Below are positions 1-12,000 of a DNA stretch of 64,000 nt, piece by piece. Origin of the DNA: Macrocystis pyrifera (taxonomy: Eukaryota; Sar; Phaeophyceae; Laminariales; Laminariaceae); assembly GCA_031763025.1 (NCBI GenBank), contig JASSKH010000021.1:992001-1056000 (forward strand). Reading direction: 5' to 3'. A program made the position numbers and the translations under genes. Within the stretch, counting starts at the first letter, position 1; each line of letters starts with the position of its first letter. The notes below the pieces were generated by a model. The model made no database searches. It was not told where the DNA came from and saw only the letters and a program-made list of their open reading frames with translations.

Positions 1-64
1 CTATCACAGCGGCAGGCGGTAATGATTCGGGTATCACTTTTTTGCGGAAGCTAGTGGCGTATGG
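1..64 (+). CDS. Possible upstream coronin exon (blade 1)
   Basis: The frame starting at base 3 reads ITAAGGNDSGITFLRKLVAY and ends in GG before a GTAGCG donor. Coronins have a Gly-rich GGG stretch at this place in blade 1. The phase fits the exon at 856, giving a Gly codon and then LVNGHRATV. The match is short, so this could be chance. Confidence 0.35.
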
Positions 65-3000
65 GTAGCGGTGTCCTCCGCTTATGAAATTTGCATACAT
101 TTCAACCATTCCCACGGCGGAACCTGTTTTCTTTTTTTCCAATGACGACTTTTTTACTTGAATTGAACATTATGCTAAGGTTACCATTGCGTACATACCA
201 ACTGCACGTTTAGGCTATTATTAGAACAATAATAGTAGCACGTGCCACATAATGATGCCGACAGCCTGACGCTCTAGTACTGTCGATCGCTATGTATGTA
301 TAGTATTAATAACTGCTTTCACCAAAGGTTACGTTACGTACATACCAACTACAGTTCTAGACTGACGTAATAGTGCAAGCTGGTGCACTGTCGGCCGCTA
401 TGTGTTTAACTACTTTCCTTCGCTGAAGGCTCCATTGCATACGTATCGACTGCTGTACACTTTTAGACTCCAGCAGTACTATAGAGTAAACGTATATGAC
501 ACAACATGTTACCGACAGGTTGACGCTCACGCGTTGTCGAGCGCAATCTGTTTCCTTCTACATTACATACTGTACCACTGTAGTCTACACGTTTAAATGA
601 AGTAATATGCAATATTAATATGCACCAGGTACACTACGTTACACATCTGTGAAAACAAATCACCCCAAAAACAATAATTCTGAAACGAAAAGGTGATATT
701 TCTGGGTCCGTATTACGTTCCTCCGTATTAGTACCGTCAGCCTGACGCGCCTGCATTGCCGCCCGCTATGTATTTATTAGCTATTAAAAATATGTATTGC
801 CGTCCGTTTTAACACGACGATCGAAATTGTGCCACCAGGTGGAACCAGACTGCAGCTTAGTGAACGGCCACCGCGCCACGGTGACCTCGATAGCCTTCTC
901 GCCGTTCCAGCCGTCACTCATGGCCACAGGTAAGCGTGGGAAATAAGATAACCCCATGGTGAACAGGTAGGCATATGAATACTCCCATGACAACAGATAA
1001 GCATGCGGCAAGAGCGTATTAGTCTAGTAGTGTATTGGTCTAGTTCATGACACTATTGTTGGTATAGCCCCATGACCAATGCTATGATAGTGGATTGTTT
1101 GTCACATGACCATTGCATGTAACCCCATGGTACAAAGGTAAGCATATAGCCTAAAGACAACACGCGCGCTTAAGTCGAGCTGTAGCCCCATGGCCCCATG
1201 CAGTGATTGAGTGATTGAGTGATACAGCCTAGCCCATGGCAACCCTAACGATACAACACCATGCCAAACGCTACTGGATTGATTGCCACGTTGTGTAGAG
1301 CGAATTAGTAGTGACGCAAGGAATGTTATCGTGTTATTGGTCATTTGTGATAATGTACGAGCGGGGTCAGCGCAAACACGGATAGAGTTCTTATCGTCGC
1401 ATGTAGTGAGTGAATCGCTGCAAGTCGAGACTTGAAAATGGGAAGTACTGACTCTCTGGCACAACAAATGTACACGCAAGTCCAAGCATTTTGAGGATCC
1501 GACTCGATCTTGCGAAGATACCCAAGAAAACTCAAAATTATAGTTTTTTGCCGACTTTTTGGCATATATTCCATATGACAGTTTTTTAAATCGTCGCTCC
1601 CGATCAAGGTACTTTTTGGGGTAGACAGTCCTGAAGACCAAGGAGACGATCGATATCAGTTGCATTGCCCAATTCGTCACCCATCAAGCGAAATGACAAA
1701 CAGAATAATTGCTATACATTGAACGAGTAGTGACGAGAACGAATGGCATTACTTCGATGCCTCGCTCAACTTGAATAAATTTGCTGTTGGCGCTTTTGCT
1801 GACTGTTGCTATTTACCGGCTTTCCTTGCACTGCTGTACTGCTGGCTGTTGACCGCAGGAAGTGAAGACAGCACCGTCAAGCTGTGGAGTCTTCCAGAGA
1901 GCGGTCTGAGTGAGGGCAGCATGGGTGTTGATGATGCCTTGGCAGATCTCACTTTTAGCTATACCTCGATCAGGCAAGGCGCCTATTGATAGGTCATTAC
2001 GTACTGTTTACATTACTGCTTATATTGCTGTTTACATTGCTGCTTCCGTTACTCAGGGCAGTCGTCTCTCACACTATGGTTGAATCTCGTACAGTAGTCA
2101 GTACTCGTGTCTTGTGCGCACAACATCAATACGTAGTTGTGCCTCGTACAACAGTTTTGTGTCTTGAACAGTAGTTACTACAATACTTTTATGCTGTACA
2201 ATATTTACGCCTCGTACACAATAATGTTGCGTCTCGTACAGTAGTTGTGTCTTGTACAATATAACAACAGTTGTGTATCGTACAATAGTTGTGCCTTGTG
2301 CAGTCGACAGTTGTGTGTCGTACAATTACCTCTGCCTGGTGCAATACGTGTACTTCGTGCAATGGATTTATTCTGCATCATTGTTGGCTTTCGACGTACT
2401 GTACCGCACACGGCGAAAAAAGTGTAGAGCAACCTCAGCGAACACAGGTAGACAGAGCGTTATGAAAGACTGGCTGAAGCTGCCAAGGTTTCAAAAACTA
2501 TATCATGTCACTCGAACCGTCTTCCCTTTTAACCTATTTTACTGCTGTAATTGCCCTTTTGATGTTTTAGAGTGGCTGCCGTTTCGATTGCTCTTTTTCT
2601 TTCGCAAGCCGTGTCCCCCAAGCTTCGCTATATGTTGTTCGATATCTCTGGCAGCCTCGGTGCCAGCTTGGAAAGATTTGTTCAAAGCGTGGCATTTTGA
2701 ACACGGCTGGGGAAAACGTATACAATACCGACCCTTTAGTAAGAGACCAAGATACTGATCCAGGCTAGATTGGTCGATTTCTTATTTAGGAACGGGTGTG
2801 TTCCACACTAATTTCAGTATAACCGCCCCAGAAGTCTTGTTTTCCCGGAAATGCTAGGCTGAGTTTCTTGTCGGTCTCTCTCTTTCTTATCATATTGGGC
2901 ATACCTTATCGGAGGGCCTGTGGTGCATGGTATGTGCTTTGCTGTCTGTATTCAGGCGGCAATGGATGCCTGGGCCGTTTCTCCGACGCCAGGCTTATTT

Positions 3001-6000
3001 CGCGGCCTACTTTTTCTTTTCTTTTTTTGGTGCGCACAGGTATGTGGAATTCAACCCAGTGGCCGAGAACGTGGTGATGACTACGAACGCCGACCATAGC
3101 GTGCAGCTCTGCGACGTGGCAGCGGCAACGGACACGGCGGCACTAACGATAGACGTCCACACTAGCTCCATCAACAGGTGATACAGACTATGTACCTATG
3201 TACCGTTACAACACGTGATGAGATCGATAAATAGCACACCCCCTCGGACGAATGTCACTGAGATTACAGTTGACTTTCTCGACAATGGGTAAGATGCAAA
3301 CGCCGAGCGATGCATCTGTGCAAATCCCTAGTCGAGATTTCTCCAAAGCCACCATTTTCGGTGAGTATGCCCCCCTTGGTTTTGAGAAACTCGGCTCGGA
3401 AAATCGTCGCAGGGGGTGTGTTATCTAATGTCATTCCCTGATATGCGATAGGCAGCACTCCTCCCTTATCCTGCCCTGACAGCAGACGTCCACAACCGCC
3501 CCGTCAACAGCTGATGTAGACTATTGTGCGATATGTCACTCCTCCCTTATCCTTCCCTAACAATAGGCGTCGACAGCCGCTTCATCAACAGCTGATGCAG
3601 ATTATTGTGCGATATGTCATTCTTCCCTAATCCTACCCTATCGACAGACGTCCGCACCAGCTCCACGAACAGCTCATGTAGACCAATGTGCTATAGGGCA
3701 GCACTCCTCCCTTGTCTGTCCACCACGAGCTTGGTGCAAGCAATGTCTGCTTGCTCGGTGAAAACCCGACGTGCTTCGTCTCGGCATTGTGGGGAATCCA
3801 TAGTAGATGGCCATACGACTACGGCCATGAAAAACAATGAGTACACCCCCCACCGAGGTCTCTTGGCCGAACAATGCAGCTCAGTGCGTAGGATTCAGTA
3901 TTTTTTTCCGACTAGACTGTATGGCCCTGTTCAGCATGATAATACTGCTTACCTTGAAGAATAATACGACGTAGACAAATCTAGCACGCATGCTGCACTT
4001 TATTCCTTCAAACCTGGACTATAGATCTGTACAGTGATAGTGATGCGACTGATGAGCATACCGATCTTTATCATGACCTTCTTCACGAGGTCATTCACAA
4101 CCCGTAGCGAGACGAAATCCTCGATCTCACAGCTGAGTTGTGTATACGTTATTTTTCAATACCGCACAACACTCCTCCGTACAAGGCAGTTTATTCCATT
4201 TATTGTATTCGCCTTTCTTTTTCCTCTCTCTTTTTCCTCCCTAGTTTATTCCATGTGCTCTATTCACATTTCTTCTCCCTCTCTCCCTCATAGCCGTAGC
4301 TCAGATCCGGGGTCACATAGCAGGCTCTCCTCCCCTCTGCCCACTTCGATTCGTGCCTTTTTTGTCTCAAGAATACTTCCGTACTTCAGTCCTTTGATCC
4401 CTCGGCGAATTGCGTCGAATTGCGCCTACCCACTCTAGACGCTCTAAGCAGTTGTTTCCGTTGTACTTTCGCACACTTTTTTTATTCTTGGTGCTAGAGT
4501 GCAGTGAGGCAGGCGGGTGATTAGTGATGAGCGCACTCGCTTTGGGCCGAGCACGGAATGTGCTTGCCCTCGATCGACTCTATCGACTACTGCTTCTTGT
4601 GACATGGACACAGCCTACCTCGATAACCTCGATCGACAATTAATAATCTTGCACTTTCGCACACAAAATTTTTTCCAGCACCTGAGGTGAATAGGTAGAT
4701 GTGCAGACACAGCCCGAAAGAGCGGGTTTGATGCGTACGGGGCGCCAAAGAGGTGACTGAAACTCCGTCACGTGGTACTTTCAAGCACGACAGGTTTCCG
4801 TAAATACGCTGCATATAACACAACGGGTTTCCGTAAATGCGTGACATTGGGCATCACGGGTTTCCGTTTGACAGAGAGCACAACGAATTTCCGTACGTGA
4901 CCTACTAATAGGGCATATATCAGAGTACCTGGTAACGATTTTCCGTACGAGGCATAGAGCATTTCAGATTTCCGTAAGCACCTAATGTAGAGCATCACGG
5001 ACTTCCGTGTGTGAGATACAACATATCAAGTAAGAGGTAATAGATGCCGGCTTTCCGTACATGACATGGGAGCACAACGGATTTCCGCATGTGACATGGT
5101 ATGGATCACGATGGCTTTCTGTACGCCAAGTAGACCACTCATTATACTGACCTCAGAGTTTATGTAACGCCGATACGCCTTTTGTTTTATTTTATCCGTC
5201 GCAGTGCTTGCTTCAACGGAGACGGCAGCTTAATTTCCACCACTTCTAGGGACGGCAAGATTCGAATCATCGACCCGAGGGCGGGGACGGTCGTATCCGA
5301 GGGGAAGGGCCACCAAGGGCGGAAGTCAATGAAGGCGGCCTGGTGCTTCGGCGCGGGCCGGCGGGAAGCGCTCGCCACGACGGGCTGCGCGGCCGCGGGG
5401 CACCGGCAGATCTGCCTGTGGGACCCGGTAAGAGCCATAACAAGAAGCAGAAGCAGAAGCAGCAATCAGTCGCCTTTTCTGTACAGTTTTTTTTTCAATT
5501 TAAAGTTTACTAGATGGTGTGTGGTGCTGGTTCCTACAGTAGCTTCCTTGGTTCCTGTGTATGGTGGAGAGTGTATAATGTTTTATCTTCCCTGGGTGTA
5601 CTACAATAGCAGGGCAGGGCACTGGGCAAAAACTGCTGCTTGTGTGTCGTGCGTGTGTTTGTGCTTGTGTGTGTGTTCGTTGTGTGTATTGTGCGTGTGT
5701 TGTGTGTTGGCTTCGCCGGAACGACTCCGCGAAACAAGACAACCCAAAGGAGCGTTGCGTGATGTTTTAGTACGGTACCACATACCAGGTATCAGGTATA
5801 ACCTGGATGCACCCCGGTGTCTACTATATACCGTGTTGTGCACCCCCTTGCAAATATGCTATTTTAGGAGACCGCGGCTTTACACCTTGACTGACCGCTC
5901 TCCCACACTAAAACTAGTATTTTAGGCCAAAGGAGGCCTCACCGCGCCCGAAAGGACCGGTCTTCTACGGTGGAACATATTAATAATAGTAATACATAGT

Positions 6001-9000
6001 AATCAGAAACAAATATGGTGTGTGAACATGGTGGGATACATGTTTTTTGGGTATATCGTGGGTTCTGATTCTTACTACATATGCCCACCCAGTAGTATCA
6101 GAGTTGCAGAGCACAGGCTGCGGAGTATTCTCTCTCCTCCGCCCCCTTTCTCTAAAGGCCGAAATAATGACTTCATATGTTCCCATATTCTATTTGTCGA
6201 ATGACTTTCGCCGTTCGAGTTTCATGAGCGCGTTCATGGGTATTCACTTGTAGCTATCCCCTCATGAATGTGGCTCAGCCTAGGGAGGTAGACGGCAATA
6301 AGTCGACGTCTACTCATGTTGAGGCCGGCTATTTCTCGTCCGGTCAGCCAGTGAAGGACTCTGACCCCCGAAACCTTTGAAATTATGTATGTTGCAGCTT
6401 GAGACAGTCCACGTTTCACCCTACTCACGGAGCTTCGGTCCACAGCCCCCCTGATTATGTAAAGGCAACGGTTGAGCTGCACGATGCGAATTGGTCCATG
6501 GCTGATACAAGCGCATGATGTATACACGCCCGGAGATGGTTGGGAAGAAACGGCATACTACCTGGTGCATGATTGGCATGATCACGATTCACACCCGCCA
6601 GTGAGGGTTGACCAACAGCACACTTTACATCCGCGGATGGTTGAAAGCACGATTTCCATGGGTATGCAGACGACCCGTGCTACGGTAGGCGTTGAAGTTA
6701 GGGATGCCGTAACACTTTTGAGCCCCAACAGTTGTCACTCACGGAGCTCCTCAACCATTTTAGCCATTGCAACTGACGAAGTACCCAGTAACTGTGGATT
6801 CATTGTTATTTCTTCAAAAGTGTCAGTATTTAGCCTATGGGATTGTGTACCGGCCTTACAGTAGCATGCTGTGCTCCTCAAGGTCGGTTGTTGTGTGCTA
6901 CGGCCTAGTGCAGGTGTTGAGGAATAGAGCTCAAGCGAGAAGCCTCACAAAAAATAAGTGATACTAAGTCACATGGTTGACATCATGCATCATGCCACCA
7001 ATGGTTGACTTACACCCGACAATGGATGACAGCGCTATTTCGCATCCGTCAATGCCCAACGATTTCCGTCCGTTGTTGGTTGACCCCACCCGTTGAGTCC
7101 GTGGATGGTTGTCCGTCGATGGTTGTCCGTCGATGGTTGACTCGACGGCTTCCATCCGTTCAGGGATAGCCCTACCAAATGAGAACATCCATGCTTAACA
7201 AGATTCATATTCCGCCAATGGGTGACGTCATTTGTTGGCATCACCATTGTCATCGGTTAGTGATTTGCAGAATGGTTCACATACAGCATCTATTCACATG
7301 TGATACACAACATATAACATATCAATCAATGGTTGACGCTACCCTTTACATAGGTAAATTGTTGAGACGAAGCACGATGTAACCCCCCCGGCGGTGGTTG
7401 ACAGAGAACGGCGTTTATGTATGTTGCATCTCTAGATGGTTGGGTTATTTAAAACGGTTGACATCGGCAAACCGATACCAACGCCACGATTCACACCCGC
7501 GTATGGTTGACGGCATTGTTATATTTGCATCGTTCCAAAGTTGACGTCACGGTCTATTTCCCTAAACCCGATCATTGAGACAGCGATTCCACCAGTTCAT
7601 GATTCACCGAACCCCTTCCCCCCCCCCCCCCCCCCGAAAACAATTGTCGTCTTGATGAGTGGGAGATCGATCCGGCTGAAGTTGAACAGAAGGAGGGGTG
7701 GCGGCCATGAATCTTTCACACCTTGGAAGGATCATCGAATCCCACAGACAGTTCACATCGAGATTTTTCACGGCAGCTCTATTCCCGATATTTGACGGTA
7801 TAGCTCATGTTGCCGGGTGGGAGCCGTACAATCTGTATGAGCTATTAGCACATGACATGTTTCCTGGGTTGGGCCTGTCTGTGCTATACAGATAGATCCT
7901 GTACAACAACCTATCATAACGGCAGGCGAGGAACCGAAGGGTCTACAGCTCATAATCTGTCCGAGGTGTGTTCACGCTCACCACCTCTCGTGTTGCCTTC
8001 CGTCCTCCGTATCCGTCGAACCCTTTCATTCAATCCCGCAGCGAGATTTATCTTCGCCTTACTCCACCAAGACCGTTGACAGTTCCAACGGTATTTTGCT
8101 GCCCATATTCTGCGAGGCCACGGGGTTGCTGCTCTTGGCTGGAAGGTGGGTTCGTGCAGAATACACTTGTCAGCTGGTTTTACGTTTGAGCAGAACTTGG
8201 AGCCGCTCCAGGATCTCTCCCAGCCAACACGTTTCGTGGTTTCGCTTATCCTGCGTCTCTTTTTTTATATTTTTCTTATCCTGCGCGTGCAGTCTAGACC
8301 AAGGTGTGTCGTTTAGGTCTTGGTGCTGTAGCTGCTTCGAGGTCCCCCCGCCAACACGTTTCGTGGTTTTGCTTATCCCTACGCTGAGTTGTGATCTGCG
8401 CTGACGTGTTTGACGTATTCTTCTTGTCCTCCGTGTGTAAAGTGTGTCATGTACCTGGTATGTCTTCTTGCTGGTGGGTGTGCATGATGCCAGCTTTCGA
8501 GCGATGGGTCTCCTTTCGATATGGCTCTTGCCTCATACCAAGGTATTCCGAGACAACAATATGCATATACGCAGAGCGAAACTGCCAGTGCCTGTCTGTG
8601 TATGCCCAGCTACAATACCGGGTACCTGGTGGCGCATGCTTGGACGGACCTTTTTGCTCCGTGTGGCGTCTTTCGTCCATTTCCTTTGCATGAATTCACC
8701 CTCATCCTGACATGCATGTTTGTCCTCGGTCTACTGTATTACTGATATTGTACACACGATAATTCACACAAGATATTGTGCACACGATAATGTAGACATG
8801 ATACTGCCACATGATACTGCACACTGATAATCTATACACGATAATCCACGCACGATAGTCTACGCGCGATAGTGCACACACGACGATCTACGCACGATAA
8901 TCTATGCACAATAATATACACACGATAACACACGATAATATACGCACGATGAGTTATGCACGACAATCTACACACAACAAAGAGCACAAGATAATCTACA

Positions 9001-12000
9001 CAAGGTGACACAGTCATACATTATCGACCGACTGTACTTCACAGGGGAGGGACGGGCGTAAAATACTACGAGCTGAGCGACGGCGACCGCCCGGGCTCTT
9101 CTCTGCCGGAGGTGCACTTTTGCCACGAGTACAAGGCTACGGGCCCGCCTCTGAGCGGCATGGCGCTCCTTCCACCACAGTGTCTGGATGTCGGCACCGT
9201 GGAGGTCGCGCGTGTGTTGAGGCTCACACCCACGACGGTCGAGCCAGGTGGGACACGCGATGCGCCATCGGCCCAAGGTCACTTTCGACACCTCGGTTAC
9301 TGTTGTTGCGGTCGTCGTTGTTGTGGTTGTTGTGGATTTTGTTGTGGATGTTGTTATTGTCGTTGTTGTTGTCGTTGTTGTTGCTGTTTTCACATGAACT
9401 AATCGCCGTTGGTAGCAAGACAGGCTTAAAAAAATTACGTAGTGGAAGCAAAATAATCAAAGTACGCAGGATGGGTGGTCGGCACCTACTTCGAAACTTC
9501 GTGCCCGCACCAAGAGAATATGCCGGGTTACGGTCTAGTTTTGACCCGTCAAGGCCTGTTTGGACTTAACGTACCATTTTTTGTGTGGGAAAGTCATTGA
9601 CGTCTGTTCTTGACGTCTGTCCTTGACGTCTATCCTTGACGTATGCCCTCGACGGCTGTACGTCAAACGACGAGAGTGCTGTCAACCACCGCATAATGTT
9701 CGAGTGCAAGCGGTCGACACCATGTATACCTGGTACGTATCTATGGTATCGGTTTTGTGAGGACGAAGCATCAGTTGTCGACGAAAGTCTCTTCAACCAA
9801 TTGAATTGGGTTTTTCCAGCAATATCGGCCTCAAGACAGGTACCCTTGGTTGTCCAGTGCACTACGTAGACGCAGCATAGAAGTTTGCCGTGCGCGCTAA
9901 CGCGTGCGGGGGTCTGCCCTTGATGGGTTATTTTTGTAGCTTTTCGGAGGTTTTCCTCTCCCAAAATGGCCTCATTTGTTGTGCAGTCCATCTGCTGTAG
10001 TCTCAAATGCGTTCATGTTTTTTTACGTACTGGGGCAGGGGGGACTTCAGCGTCATCCCGGGAGGTGTCGCCAACGCTAGCAACGCGAAGTCCACCGTGT
10101 CTAACATGCTCGTGTTGAGAACTTTTTGAACGCCCCACGAGCGTGCACGGTGACCCTTTCCCCCCAACCGTTGTACACATCGGACAGATCATCTACAGGT
10201 AGCTCACTCAGCGCAGATCCTAAGCTGCCGCTGTGAGATGTTGTGCAGGACTTCAATAAACCCAGGAAACACGCGCTAGGTCATGCGGATTTTACGGCTC
10301 CCAACCGGTAACATGAAAGCTAGATGATACAGATCAGAAATATATCTGCGCTGAAAGATCTACTAGAGCATGAAGTGGGGCTCTGCTTTATCTGATCTGT
10401 CCGATGTGTAAACCCTTCTGGCCGAGTGCGCGGTGCTCACCCCCCCCCCCCCGTGTTTTTATACCTTGAGTTGATAGTCCCATCCGCCGACTGACGTACG
10501 CTTCCTTTCTCCACGCTGCCGTTTTTTTTACGGCACTATAATAAATATTCGTAACAGTTTCTTTCATCCTGCCGCGATCCGGCGACCTGAAGGACTACTT
10601 CCAGGATGATGTGTACCGGTGAGTTGGGCCCACGTACTATGTGCTGTCCAAAGGATTAAGGTTGCCTTGTCAAAGCAACTACTTTTGTTTCCCATGTTGA
10701 TGGCTCGCGGTTCTGTCGTGCCTACGCAAATCGAAGGCTCATGACCTCTTGGCGGAATCCCCGAGGTGGGCGTGAGTGCGGAGCTCCTGAGTTACTGCAG
10801 GCAGCCCGCCGCAGTGGCAAGCATTGTGCCGCGTTGACGACTTGGTCTATTCAATAGCTGGTAGATTTTAGACAAATTTGTGGAAATGTTTTCCATTCCA
10901 AACTCTAACCCTAACCGGGAAAGCCTACCCAAGAACACCTGAGAAAGCTGTGCGAATGAAGCTGTTCTGAGAAGTTGGTGTACACTATTATATCAACTCT
11001 TGTTGTTCAAGCGGGGCCATGTCTAAATGTGCACATTGCATGTTTTACTGCAGTGAGTCCAGAATTGTGTGAATTCGGACGTGCTCGCCAATCGCATTGC
11101 TTGTTGATCAGCGGCTTGCGGCATCCCTCCCCCTTACACCGCATAAGCGTCGCGTGCTTTACCCCCGCTCCCTTCCCAACGCGCGTTTCTGCCTCAAGCA
11201 CTATAGACTGTTAAATAGACTACATATCCTGGTATGCACTCCGCCTTTTGCGCCAAAGTATAGGGTGTTGTGCTATTCGTCTGATGCAGCGTTGTGCTTT
11301 TGCGCGCATACGAGAAGAAGCCAGGAACTCCGAGGAAAGCAAAAACTTGCAAGCCATTTTTTGCTTATTTCCTCCCTGCAAATTGATTCCCTTCCCCGCA
11401 TACATCTGCATACATACACCCCGCTGTAACTGCAAATTGCGTTGCTGTGTATTTCCAGCATATCTTAACCCTGTTGGTTATGCACTAACTGTCCATAAAC
11501 CTGAATATAAGTCTAATTCCAAGCGTTTCGTCCCCACAATGGGAGTGAGTGCAGCCCTGAAGGGGTTAACATTTTCTGATGTTTTCGAGATCCGTGAGTG
11601 ACGGGCGTTGTTAAATCTCGCCTCTTCTGGCCCTATGCAGTCCGGTGCGTCCTTCTACCCCTTGCCTGAGCTCGGCGGAGTGGCTGAACGGTGGGAACCT
11701 GGCGGACGCCGAGGGGGGAAAGTACCAGTCGCTGTGCCCACCAGGTGTGTCACTCGAGTACAGGCTGGTTGAACCTGAATAATCCCATTTGTTTCTCCCC
11801 CACGACTGCTACGACTGTCGCTTGCGGCATCCATGACAAGTACCCGAATGTCACATATTTAGTATGCTGGTATGCAGTAACCGTCTTAATAACCCTGACG
11901 GTTCATAATCGACGATCGCGAAAAATAAAGCGTAAAAGGTGGGATAAATCGCGATTCAGAATCGACACTTGGATATCGATCTCCAACACCGCATCGCGGT

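Noticed and set aside
8968-9402. Thr/Asn/Cys-rich frames at 9.0-9.4 kb
   Set aside because: They run from a coronin exon into the GTT/GTC repeat. The true frame is GVKYYELSD...VARVLRL, which ends at a splice donor at 9247.
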